The notes: generated by a model not told the origin, from the letters alone. A stretch of 7,104 nt of DNA from DASPXY01 sp038227745 (GCA_038227745.1 JBBRPS010000545.1:1-7104), one strand, 5' to 3'; positions 1 through 6,194 are shown, counted from the stretch's first letter. Translations and numbers: made by a program.

Positions 1-50
1 ACAAGCCCGACGCGCCAGCGAGGGATCCCTCGCTGGCGCGTCGGGCTTGT
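1..50. repeat. 50-bp perfect palindrome
   Basis: Bases 1-25 are the exact reverse complement of bases 26-50, with no spacer; the centre is GGATCC. The element starts at the window edge, so symmetry could extend further left. No T-run follows on the right side, so this is not a textbook intrinsic terminator, although a 25-bp stem could still stop transcription or protect an mRNA end. It is non-coding. I recall similar CCCGACGCGCC-type palindromes as dispersed repeats in planctomycete genomes, but copy number cannot be judged from one window. Confidence 0.85.
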
Positions 51-78
51 GTCAACTTGCCCCGCGTCGAGTATACCT

Positions 79-136
79 TCAGAAAACAGAGGAGGACCGT
101 GAGGAACCTTGCGGTCGGCCTCACGGTCCTCCTCTG
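79..136 (-). terminator. Intrinsic terminator of the TIGR03000 gene
   Basis: Bases 87-104 pair perfectly with 119-136 (18-bp stem, 14-nt loop at 105-118). Read on the minus strand, the stem is followed directly by TTTTCT (86 down to 81). It lies about 90 nt downstream of the stop codon of the leftward gene at 226. Stem plus U-tract in that direction fits a rho-independent terminator. In the plus direction no T-run follows the stem. Confidence 0.75.
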
Positions 137-206
137 CGTCCAGTCATGCACTTACGGGTTCGTCAGACCACCCGGCGTCCTATGGCCGGGGCGTTGGGAA
201 CGCTAA
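99..206 (+). CDS. Possible 35-aa lipoprotein-like peptide (doubtful)
   Basis: A GTG at 99 opens a 35-codon frame ending in TAA at 204-206. The peptide begins MRNLAVGLTVLLCVQSC, which resembles a short lipoprotein signal peptide: Arg at position 2, a hydrophobic core, then VQSC as a weak lipobox with Cys17. AGGAGG at 90-95 precedes the GTG, but only 3 nt away, which is close for a ribosome-binding site. The ribosome site and start codon also lie in the left arm of the minus-strand terminator stem, which explains that sequence without any gene. Third-position GC is lower than in the neighbouring genes. The rest of the peptide resembles nothing I know. It may be chance. Confidence 0.2.
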   Translation: MRNLAVGLTVLLCVQSCTYGFVRPPGVLWPGRWER

Positions 207-225
207 CCCACGAGAGCGGCCGGCA

Positions 226-891
226 TCACCTGCTGGCCGTCGTGGTCAAGGTCGGGATGTCGAGGGTGACCTCCGTTCGCTGGCCGGGCCGGACGGCCAT
301 CTCCCTCGTTGCGGAGAATGTTTCTCCGCCGCGGGTTATCTCAGCTCGGAGGGTGTAGGAGTAGGTCTTACCGGCTTGCAGCGGCGGCGTGGCGAACACG
401 CGCCGCGCCGAGGTCGTGCGCATCGGGGTGCCATCGACCGTAAGCTTTGCGTCCGCGGGGAGATTGACCACGAACGTGGCCGGCATCACCCCGGAAGACG
501 CGGGCGCGGCGGCTGCCGTGCCCTGGGCCTGCGCGGTGTAGGTCACCGGCGTGCCATAGGGACTATAGGCGTAGTAGGCGCCCCCCGTACCGGCGACGCG
601 GCCGCCGCCCCAGGAAGCGTAACCGCCACAGCCACAGCCGTAACCGCCGCCACAGCTGGAACCGCCGCCCCAACAGCCGCCGCCACAGCCGTAACCGCCG
701 CCACAGCTGGAACCGCCGCCCCAGCAGCCGCCGCCACAACCGTAACAGCCACCGCAACAGCCGCGGCCACCCCAGCAGCCGCCGCAGCTGTAACAACCAC
801 TGCAGCCGTGGCAACCGTGACAGCCGCGCCGTCCGAAGTCCGGCGCGTCCATCCCCGTCGTCAGGGCAGCCATCAGAACAACACTGTACAT
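226..891 (-). CDS. Gly/Cys-rich TIGR03000-domain protein
   Basis: This 221-aa protein has two parts. Residues about 23-97 are a low-complexity Gly/Cys/Trp/Tyr region with 17 cysteines between residues 24 and 88, including CHGCHGC and two copies of a 17-residue repeat. Residues about 137-214 match the TIGR03000 domain, an uncharacterised beta-rich module known from planctomycetes: VVNLPADAKLTVDG, then a TTSARRVFATPPL segment, then KTYSYTLRAE. It resembles PEGA-type domains, so a surface or envelope role is plausible but unproven. I chose ATG 891 because GAGGAGG lies just upstream and MYSVVLMAAL is the usual N terminus of this family as I recall it. The frame stays open further upstream, but that stretch looks like non-coding shadow. 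The N terminus is only weakly hydrophobic, so export by a classical signal peptide is uncertain. The gene stands alone, diverges from the kinase gene, and ends in a terminator at 79-136. Function unknown. Confidence 0.88.
   Translation of the reverse strand: MYSVVLMAALTTGMDAPDFGRRGCHGCHGCSGCYSCGGCWGGRGCCGGCYGCGGGCWGGGSSCGGGYGCGGGCWGGGSSCGGGYGCGCGGYASWGGGRVAGTGGAYYAYSPYGTPVTYTAQAQGTAAAAPASSGVMPATFVVNLPADAKLTVDGTPMRTTSARRVFATPPLQAGKTYSYTLRAEITRGGETFSATREMAVRPGQRTEVTLDIPTLTTTASR
634..735. repeat. Two tandem 51-bp units inside the Cys-rich gene
   Basis: Bases 634-684 and 685-735 are the same 51-bp unit with one visible difference (673 A against 724 G, silent for Cys-Trp spacing). Each unit encodes 17 residues of the pattern GCGGGCWGGGSSCGGGY. 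Being in phase and nearly identical, they look like a recent duplication within the coding region, and copy number may vary between strains. Confidence 0.85.
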
Positions 892-1210
892 GGGTACCTC
901 CTCGAAGCAATAGGCCCTGGGAAGCAGAAACCCGCTCGTGCCTGGAATGCTGTAGCAGAGAGGCAAAATGAGTACCGATTGGATGATTAGGGGGAATAGG
1001 CGTGTGCGGCAACCTTTGCCGGGGCGATTTCGGGGCGGACCGCCCTTTCCGAACGCCGCGGGGCATTCCGCGCCCCGAGCGGGTGCGGTACAATCAAGGC
1101 ATTGGTGGAGGGCGTAAGGATTCGTCGTCGGCTCGCTCGGGACAGCGGCTCGGAAGCCGCCCTGCGCGGCCGGGCACGGGCGCCCTTCGGCGCCGCGGGA
1201 GGATCGCTTC
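892..1210. other. Divergent intergenic region (319 bp)
   Basis: This separates the leftward TIGR03000 gene from the rightward kinase gene and must hold both promoters. On the minus side the ribosome site GAGGAGG precedes the start at 891, and the AT-richest part is about 955-995. On the plus side, TACAAT at 1089-1094 is the best -10 candidate. The 5' leader of the kinase holds two small perfect hairpins: 1145-1150 with 1155-1160, and 1179-1184 with 1189-1194. The second sits 2 nt before the ribosome site. I found no -24/-12 (GG-N10-GC) element matching the sigma-54 consensus well enough to call on either strand, and no convincing open frame. Confidence 0.6.
1066..1094 (+). promoter_or_regulatory. 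Candidate promoter of the two-component operon
   Basis: TACAAT at 1089-1094 matches five of six bases of a sigma-70 -10 box. The hexamer 17 bp upstream, TTCCGC at 1066-1071, is a poor -35 box. It lies about 117 nt before the kinase start, implying a leader of roughly 110 nt. It rests on the -10 match and position only. Confidence 0.35.
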
Positions 1211-2704
1211 ATGAGCCGGAAAATCCTGATCCAGGTTTCCGCGCCGACGGTGCTGATCGGCCTGATCCTGTTCGTGGCCTGCCTCGTCAGCGCCTGGTAC
1301 ATCAGCCGGCTGCAGCGCGACCTGGCCCGCATCCTCTCGCGCGAAGTCAACAGCTTGCAGGCCGCGCACGAGCTCAAGGTCCGCGTCCGCCAGCTTCGCT
1401 TCCACAGCTTCCTCAACCTGATCGACCCCGCCCACGCCCGCAAGGCGCCGATCGAGAAAATCTACCAGGACTTCGAGGAGGCCCTCGACCGGGCCCAGCG
1501 ATATGCGAACAGCCCCGAGGAGCGGGCGGCTGTCCAGGTCATCCGGGCCGGTTACGGCCGCTACAAGCGGGAACTGGCCAGCCTCCCCGAGGAACTGCTG
1601 CACCTCGGCAAGAACGCTGACCTGCACGGCCTGGCCGACGCCCATCCCGTCCGCTACGTCGTCGATCCCTGCACCGAACTGCTGCGCCTCACCAAGGACC
1701 AGATGGACAAGACCGCCCAGGACGCCGAGCACATGAGCCGCCTCGTGCGCCTGGCGATGCTCGGCCTCGGGGTGGTCGCCCCGCTCAGCGGCCTGATCAG
1801 CGGCTTCGGCATCGCCCGCGGCCTGAGCCGTTCCATCTATCAGCTCAGCGTCCGCGTGCAGGACATCGCCCAGCACCTCGACCAGGACGTCGCCTCGGTC
1901 AGCATCCCGGCCGGCGGCGACCTCCAGACGGTGGACAAGCAGTTGCAGCATGTCGTCAGCCGCGTCGAGGAGGTGGCCCGCGCGATGCACCGCCATCAGC
2001 GCGAGATGCTCCGGGCCGAACAGCTCTCGGCGGTGGGGCAGCTCGCCGCCAGCGTCGCCCACGAGGTGCGCAACCCGCTCACCTCCGTCAAGCTGCTGGT
2101 CGAGGCGGCCCTGCGCCCCCGCAACCGCCAGCCGCTGACGGAGGAGGATCTCGAAGTCATCCACGGCGAGGTCGTTCGGCTGGAGCAGACCGTGCAGGGC
2201 TTCCTGGATTTCGCGCGGCCGCCGGCGCTGCGGCGCGGCACCTGGGACCTGCGCGACGTGGTGACGCGCGCCGTCGAGCTGGTCCGCGCCCGCGCTCGTC
2301 AGCAGGGCGTCCAGGTCGAGGTCCACGGCGGCGACGCGCCGGTCCACGCCGACGTGGACGGCGGCCAGCTCACCACCGTCCTGGTGAACCTGTTCCTCAA
2401 CGCCCTCGACGCCATGCCGCACGGCGGCCGGCTCGAGGTCACCCTGGACCACGGCGCCGACGACATCCGCCTCGAAGTCGCGGACACCGGCCCGGGCATC
2501 GCGCCCGAGGTCCTCGAACGGCTATTCACGCCGTTCACCAGCACCAGGCCGACCGGGACCGGCCTGGGCCTGAGTATCTCGCGGCGGGTCGTCGAGGAGC
2601 ACGGCGGCCGCATCGGCGCCGCCAACCGCCCCGAGGGGGGCGCCTGTTTTTCGATCGCCTTGCCCGCGAAGGAGGTCGTCCATGCCGACGCTGCTGGTCA
2701 TTGA
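1211..2704 (+). CDS. Membrane sensor histidine kinase (HAMP, HisKA, HATPase)
   Basis: This 497-aa kinase senses a signal at the membrane, autophosphorylates a histidine, and very likely passes the phosphate to the regulator encoded next. Visible parts: TM1 at about 8-30; a mostly helical, charged sensor region at about 35-175 that resembles a four-helix-bundle domain and has no named ligand site I recognise; TM2 at about 181-203; a HAMP linker to about 255; the H-box SVAHEVRNPLTS with phospho-acceptor His284; the N-box LVNLFLNALDAM (Asn393, Asn397); the G1 box DTGPGI at 425-430; an F-box (LFTPFTS); and the G2 box GTGLGL at 449-454. All catalytic boxes look intact. The architecture is that of the AtoS/ZraS/NtrB-like kinases paired with sigma-54 activators. 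Start ATG 1211 follows GGGAGGA at 1197-1203. The last 23 bp overlap the regulator gene, which implies translational coupling. The signal sensed cannot be inferred. Confidence 0.95.
   Translation: MSRKILIQVSAPTVLIGLILFVACLVSAWYISRLQRDLARILSREVNSLQAAHELKVRVRQLRFHSFLNLIDPAHARKAPIEKIYQDFEEALDRAQRYANSPEERAAVQVIRAGYGRYKRELASLPEELLHLGKNADLHGLADAHPVRYVVDPCTELLRLTKDQMDKTAQDAEHMSRLVRLAMLGLGVVAPLSGLISGFGIARGLSRSIYQLSVRVQDIAQHLDQDVASVSIPAGGDLQTVDKQLQHVVSRVEEVARAMHRHQREMLRAEQLSAVGQLAASVAHEVRNPLTSVKLLVEAALRPRNRQPLTEEDLEVIHGEVVRLEQTVQGFLDFARPPALRRGTWDLRDVVTRAVELVRARARQQGVQVEVHGGDAPVHADVDGGQLTTVLVNLFLNALDAMPHGGRLEVTLDHGADDIRLEVADTGPGIAPEVLERLFTPFTSTRPTGTGLGLSISRRVVEEHGGRIGAANRPEGGACFSIALPAKEVVHADAAGH
2669..2676 (+). 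promoter_or_regulatory. Strong ribosome-binding site of the response regulator
   Basis: AAGGAGGT lies inside the kinase coding sequence, 5 nt before ATG 2682. It is a near-perfect anti-16S match and fixes the regulator start, confirming the 23-bp gene overlap. Confidence 0.85.
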
Positions 2705-4127
2705 CGACGAGACGAGCGTGCGTTACTCGCTGCGCCGCGTCCTGGAGAGCGGGGACCTGCGCGTGCTGACCGCCGCGACCGCCGCCGAGGGGCTGCGCTC
2801 CGCGCGCGAGGACGACCCGGACGTGGTCGTCCTCGATCTGCAGTTGCCCGACCGCTCCGGCCTGGAGGTGTTCCGCGACCTGCAGGCGCTGGACATGAAA
2901 CGGCCGGTCATCTTCATCACGGCGCACGGCACCACCGAGACGGCCATCGAGGCGATGAAGAACGGCGCCTTTGACTATCTCGTCAAGCCGGTGGATCTCG
3001 AGCGCCTCAGCCAGGTGCTCGACCGCGCCTTCGAGGCGGCGCGACTGATGCAGGTGCCCGCGGTGCTGCCCGCCGAGGACAGCGGCGACCGCATCGTCGG
3101 CCGCAGCCCCGCCATGCAGGAGATGTGCAAGGTGCTCGGCCGCCTCGCCCCGCAGGAGGTCAACGTCCTGATCCTCGGCGAGAGCGGCACCGGCAAGGAG
3201 TTGGTCGCCCGCGCCCTCTACCAGCACAGCAAGCGGGCCGCCCGACCGTTCCTGGCGATCAACTGCGCGGCCATCCCCGAGGGCCTGCTGGAGAGCGAGT
3301 TGTTCGGCCACGAGCAGGGGGCGTTCACGGGCGCGGCGCGGCGGCGCATCGGCAAGTTCGAGCAGTGCAGCGGCGGCACGCTGTTTCTGGACGAGATCGG
3401 CGACATGACGCCGGCCCTGCAGGCGAAGATGCTGCGCGTGCTGCAGGAGCAGCGCTTCGAGCGCGTCGGCGGCAGCGAGACGGTGCAGACGCAGGTCCGC
3501 GTGCTGGCGGCGACGAACCAGGACCTCGAGAGGCTGGTCAAGGAGGGGCGCTTCCGTGCGGACCTGTACTACCGGCTCAAGGTGGTGACGATCCAGCTGC
3601 CGCCGCTGCGCGAGCGCCCCGGGGACGTGGCCGAGCTGGCGCACTATTTCCTGTTCCGCTACAACCGCGAGCTGGGCCTGGACCTGCGCGGCTTCACGCC
3701 GGAGACGCTGGGGCTGCTGGAGGGCCACCCCTGGCCCGGCAACGTGCGCGAGTTGCAGAGCGCCATCAAGCAGGCGATGCTCAACGCCTCGGGGCACCTG
3801 GTGCGGCCCGAGTTCCTGCCGGAGGAGATCCGCCGCGGCACCAGCGCCGCGCCCCAGGCGCCCGCGGTCGCCGCGGCGCCGGCCGGCTTCGATCTGGAAG
3901 GGCTAATCGAGTCGCTGCTGCAGCGCGGCGAGGCCCTGGTCTACGACAAGGTCATCACGGAGGTGGACCGGGTGCTGCTGATGCGCGTGCTGCGCCATAC
4001 GAAAGGGCACCAGAGCCAGGCGAGCGACCTGCTTGGCCTGAACCGCGGCACGCTGCGGCACAAACTGCGGACGCTGGGCCTGGCCCTCGACCGCGTGCCG
4101 GTGGAAGACCAGCGCAAGGAGGAATAA
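2682..4127 (+). CDS. NtrC-family sigma-54-dependent response regulator
   Basis: This 481-aa protein is a phosphorylation-controlled activator of sigma-54 RNA polymerase. The receiver domain at about 1-120 has the acidic pair Asp8/Asp9, phospho-acceptor Asp52, Thr80 and Lys102. The AAA+ domain at about 137-383 has Walker A GESGTGKE (166-173), the sigma-54 contact loop GAFTGA (213-218), Walker B GGTLFLDEIGD (231-241), and arginine-finger candidates Arg292 and Arg298 in FRADLYYRL. An Ala/Pro-rich linker (about 386-402) leads to a Fis-type helix-turn-helix at about 442-466 (QASDLLGLNRGTLRHKL). Everything needed for activity is present and the length is normal for AtoC/ZraR/NtrC proteins. It is coupled to the kinase gene by overlap, so the two form a cognate pair. 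Its targets are unknown: I saw no clear -24/-12 promoter in the window, so the regulon probably lies elsewhere. Confidence 0.96.
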   Translation: MPTLLVIDDETSVRYSLRRVLESGDLRVLTAATAAEGLRSAREDDPDVVVLDLQLPDRSGLEVFRDLQALDMKRPVIFITAHGTTETAIEAMKNGAFDYLVKPVDLERLSQVLDRAFEAARLMQVPAVLPAEDSGDRIVGRSPAMQEMCKVLGRLAPQEVNVLILGESGTGKELVARALYQHSKRAARPFLAINCAAIPEGLLESELFGHEQGAFTGAARRRIGKFEQCSGGTLFLDEIGDMTPALQAKMLRVLQEQRFERVGGSETVQTQVRVLAATNQDLERLVKEGRFRADLYYRLKVVTIQLPPLRERPGDVAELAHYFLFRYNRELGLDLRGFTPETLGLLEGHPWPGNVRELQSAIKQAMLNASGHLVRPEFLPEEIRRGTSAAPQAPAVAAAPAGFDLEGLIESLLQRGEALVYDKVITEVDRVLLMRVLRHTKGHQSQASDLLGLNRGTLRHKLRTLGLALDRVPVEDQRKEE

Positions 4128-4172
4128 TGAATGATGAATGGAAGAGCAGCTTGTGTTCCATTCATCATTCAT
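4127..4172. repeat. AT-rich hairpin repeat at the end of the regulator gene
   Basis: Bases 4127-4143 and 4156-4172 form a perfect 17-bp stem with a 12-nt loop. The left arm starts at the last base of the regulator's stop codon. Each arm is built from the 7-bp direct repeat ATGAATG, and the right flank continues the same pattern to about 4177. Its base composition differs sharply from the GC-rich genes on both sides. It may end transcription, but no T-run follows. I recall ATTCATCATTCATC-type repeats as common interspersed elements in planctomycete genomes, and a small inserted palindromic element is my preferred reading. Confidence 0.75.
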
Positions 4173-4202
4173 CATTCTCGGCCAGGAAGGCCCCGGGCGA
4201 TG

Positions 4203-4232
4203 TTGCCCCGCATACGGGGCACGGCGTACAGT
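4203..4232 (+). promoter_or_regulatory. Candidate promoter of the mutase/MeaB operon
   Basis: TTGCCC (4203-4208) and TACAGT (4227-4232) are separated by 18 bp and resemble sigma-70 -35 and -10 boxes (four of six matches each). The spacer contains a perfect 6-bp inverted repeat with a 4-nt loop (4205-4210 with 4215-4220) that could be a regulator site. Position, about 50 nt before the first gene, supports it; the match itself is modest. Confidence 0.35.
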
Positions 4233-4282
4233 GAGGACGGGGGGAGCGCCCACCCGTTCGCGCCCAGGGGGAGGTACGCCGC

Positions 4283-4684
4283 ATGACCACGGCCGCGCCG
4301 CTGCGCATCGTCCTCGCCAAGGTCGGCCTCGACGGCCACGACCGCGGCATCAAGGTCGTCGCCCGCGCCCTGCGCGACGCCGGCCTGCACGTCATCTACG
4401 CCGGCCTGTGGCAGACGCCCGAGGCCGTCGTCCGCGCCGTCGCCGACGAGGACGCCGACTGGCTCGGCCTGAGCCTCCTCAGCGGCGCCCACATGACGCT
4501 CGTGCCGCGCGTGCTGGAGCTGCTGCGGGACGCGGGGCTGGGCGACGTCGGCGTCCTGATAGGCGGCATCGTCCCCGAGGCGGACGTGCGCAAACTGCAC
4601 GAGATGGGCGTGGCCCACGTGTTCGGGCCGGGCACGTCGCTGGACGAGATCGTGGGGTTCCTCCATGAGCGCAGCAAGGCCTGA
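4283..4684 (+). CDS. B12-binding small subunit of methylmalonyl-CoA-mutase-type enzyme
   Basis: This 133-aa protein is a complete, stand-alone cobalamin-binding domain. It shows the full base-off/His-on signature with consensus spacing: DGHDRG at 17-22 (His19 as the lower cobalt ligand), then 41 residues, then SLL at 64-66, then 27 residues, then GG at 94-95, plus FGPGT near the end. The opening IVLAKVGLDGHDRG and the SLLSGAH segment are typical of the C-terminal domain of methylmalonyl-CoA mutase and of separately encoded small subunits of split acyl-CoA mutases. It must pair with a large TIM-barrel subunit binding the acyl-CoA, which is absent here. Start ATG 4283 follows GGGGGAGG at 4268-4275. 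Its partner MeaB is encoded two genes downstream. The substrate (methylmalonyl-, hydroxyisobutyryl-, ethylmalonyl-CoA or other) cannot be decided from this subunit. Confidence 0.93.
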   Translation: MTTAAPLRIVLAKVGLDGHDRGIKVVARALRDAGLHVIYAGLWQTPEAVVRAVADEDADWLGLSLLSGAHMTLVPRVLELLRDAGLGDVGVLIGGIVPEADVRKLHEMGVAHVFGPGTSLDEIVGFLHERSKA

Positions 4685-4718
4685 CCCGCCCGCCCTTCCG
4701 CCGGAAGACGCGGGGACC

Positions 4719-5279
4719 ATGAAGGTCGAGTACACGCTGACGCTGGAAGACGCCGCCGCCTTCTTCCGCTACCAGCTCAGGCGCGGCGCCCGGGCGAAAG
4801 GTCGATCGCGGACCGCCGGTTGGATCTGGTTCATCGTCCTCGCCGTGCTGATGCTCCTCCTGCTGGCGCTCAAACTCACCATCCCGAGGCCCTTCACGCT
4901 GGGCGGCCTCGACATCGTCGTTCTCTCCTTCTTCGCCCTCTACGCTTTGCTGTTCTTCTTCACCCCCGCCATCACGCTGCGGACCGCGCTGAAGAGCCTG
5001 CGCGGCAACACGCGCTTCCTGGAGAGGCGCACCCTCATCATCACTCCGCACGCGATCACGACCACGATGCCGTCCGGTCTGCGCACGACGTTCTGGCATG
5101 CCGTCGAGGACGTCGTGGAGCACGAGGACCATGCTTTCTTCTACATCGCGAAGGCGGAGGCGTTCATCCTGCCGCGGGCGGTCTTCGCCGATGACTTCCA
5201 GTTCGAGGAGTTCCTGGACACCGCCCGGCGCTACCACGAGGAAGCACGCCGGCTGGTGCGCACGGAGGGCGAGGCGTGA
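4719..5279 (+). CDS. YcxB-like two-helix membrane protein
   Basis: From ATG 4719 this is a 186-aa protein. Residues 1-20 (MKVEYTLTLEDAAAFFRYQL) look like the N terminus of YcxB-like proteins. Two membrane helices follow at about 34-52 and 64-84, then a soluble C-terminal domain (about 85-175) with the family-like pattern of a hydrophobic FFYIAKAEAFILPRAVF strand and a closing FEEFLDTARRY helix. The biochemical function of YcxB-like proteins is not known to me. A start at ATG 4665 would add 18 Pro-rich residues and overlap the upstream gene by 20 bp. I prefer 4719 because family similarity begins there, but neither start has a good ribosome site. The stop overlaps the MeaB start by 4 bp, so the gene sits inside the B12-mutase/MeaB operon. 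A role in that pathway is only inferred from position. Confidence 0.8.
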   Translation: MKVEYTLTLEDAAAFFRYQLRRGARAKGRSRTAGWIWFIVLAVLMLLLLALKLTIPRPFTLGGLDIVVLSFFALYALLFFFTPAITLRTALKSLRGNTRFLERRTLIITPHAITTTMPSGLRTTFWHAVEDVVEHEDHAFFYIAKAEAFILPRAVFADDFQFEEFLDTARRYHEEARRLVRTEGEA

Positions 5280-6187
5280 TCGGCCCCCTGCTCGAACGCT
5301 TCCGAGCCGGCGACCGCCTGGCACTGGCCCGCCTCCTCAGCCTGGCGGCGCGCGGCGAGGCGCTGCAGGAGGTCGCCGCGGCGCTCGGGCCGCCGGCGCA
5401 ACCCGCCCGCGTCGTCGCGCTGACCGGCAGCGGCGGCGTCGGCAAGAGCACGCTCGTCGGCAAGCTCATCGAGTACTTCCGGGCGCAGGGGCCGACGGTC
5501 GCCGTGCTGGCCTGCGATCCGCAAAGTCCGTTGTCCGGTGGGGCACTGCTCGGCGACCGCTTCCGCATGCCGAGCCGGCCCGACGACGAGGGCGTCTTCA
5601 TCCGCAGCCTCGCCGCCGTCTCGGGCCGGGGCGCCGTGGCGGAGCACCTTGGCCTGATGGTGCGCCTGCTGGAGGCGTTCGGCTTCGGTGTGGTGCTGAT
5701 CGAGACAGTCGGGGCCGGCCAGGGCGACACCGCCGTGCGCGACCTGGCCGACGTGGTCGTGCTGCTGCTCCAGCCGGAGACCGGCGACGACCTGCAGTGG
5801 GAGAAGGCAGGCGTGCTGGAGGTCGCGGACATCGTCGTCCTCCACAAGGCCGACCTGCCCGGCGCGGAGCAGGTGGCGGCCCAGGTGCGCGCCGTGCTGG
5901 GTCTATCGGGGGCGCGAGAAGTCCCCGTGGTGCGCGTCAGCGCGCGGACGGGGGAGGGGATCGCTGAACTGTGGCAAGCGATCCTCGCCTGCCCGCCGCG
6001 GCGCCAGGCGCAGGCCGGCAGCGGCGACGAGGTTCTGCGCCTGGCGCAGGAGGCCCTGGCGGCGCGCTTCACCCGCGCGCACGCCGCCGGCGACCCGCGT
6101 TTGGTGGAGCTCCTCGACGAGTGGCGCCGCGGAGCGCTCTCCCCTGAAGAGGCGGCCGCCACAGTGCTGCGGCTGCTCGCTCCCTGA
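5276..6187 (+). CDS. meaB: MeaB/ArgK-type GTPase, mutase chaperone
   Basis: This 303-aa G3E-family GTPase resembles MeaB, which gates cofactor loading and protects B12-dependent acyl-CoA mutases from inactivation. Visible motifs: an N-terminal helical part with LARLLSLAARGE; Walker A GSGGVGKS at 51-58 (Lys57); DPQSPLSGGALLGDR at 81-95, a family hallmark (usually DPSSP); VFIRSLAA at 107-114; ETVGAGQGD at 143-151 (usually ETVGVGQSE); GDDLQ near 170-174; and VSARTGEG as the G5 region. The G4 motif reads His190-Lys-Ala-Asp where Asn-Lys-x-Asp is expected, which could change guanine affinity. The start is GTG 5276, within the GTGA overlap with the preceding stop codon, so translation is coupled. 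Co-location with the B12-binding subunit supports the role. Length is near the family norm, and the C-terminal dimerisation arm appears present. It is a divergent member but not visibly broken. Confidence 0.93.
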   Translation: MIGPLLERFRAGDRLALARLLSLAARGEALQEVAAALGPPAQPARVVALTGSGGVGKSTLVGKLIEYFRAQGPTVAVLACDPQSPLSGGALLGDRFRMPSRPDDEGVFIRSLAAVSGRGAVAEHLGLMVRLLEAFGFGVVLIETVGAGQGDTAVRDLADVVVLLLQPETGDDLQWEKAGVLEVADIVVLHKADLPGAEQVAAQVRAVLGLSGAREVPVVRVSARTGEGIAELWQAILACPPRRQAQAGSGDEVLRLAQEALAARFTRAHAAGDPRLVELLDEWRRGALSPEEAAATVLRLLAP

Positions 6188-6194
6188 GGCCGTC

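Noticed and set aside
905..930. Possible sigma-54 promoter on the minus strand (GGCACG followed by TTTCTGC)
   Set aside because: Spacing between the GG and GC elements is 17 bp instead of the required 12 bp.
109..990. Long rightward frame rich in Ala/Thr/Val antisense to the TIGR03000 gene
   Set aside because: It is the complement of the Gly/Cys codon repeats; the opposite strand has a recognisable domain, ribosome site and terminator.
892..1443. Upstream extension of the TIGR03000 frame to a start at 1443
   Set aside because: The extra 184 residues show no domain, run antisense into the kinase gene, and ignore the strong ribosome site before 891.
1094..2452. 452-codon leftward frame opposite the kinase gene
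   Set aside because: Shadow frame typical of GC-rich DNA; it has no motif, while the plus strand has all histidine-kinase boxes.
2535..3797. 420-codon leftward frame opposite the response regulator
   Set aside because: Low-complexity Leu/Arg/Gln/Ala composition without domains; the plus strand encodes a complete NtrC-family protein.
3125..4234. 369-codon rightward frame overlapping the regulator in another phase
   Set aside because: Arg/Ala/Gly/Pro-rich shadow frame with no recognisable domain.
5098..6162. Overlapping frames on both strands over meaB
   Set aside because: Arg/Ala-rich shadows; the MeaB reading frame carries the family motifs.
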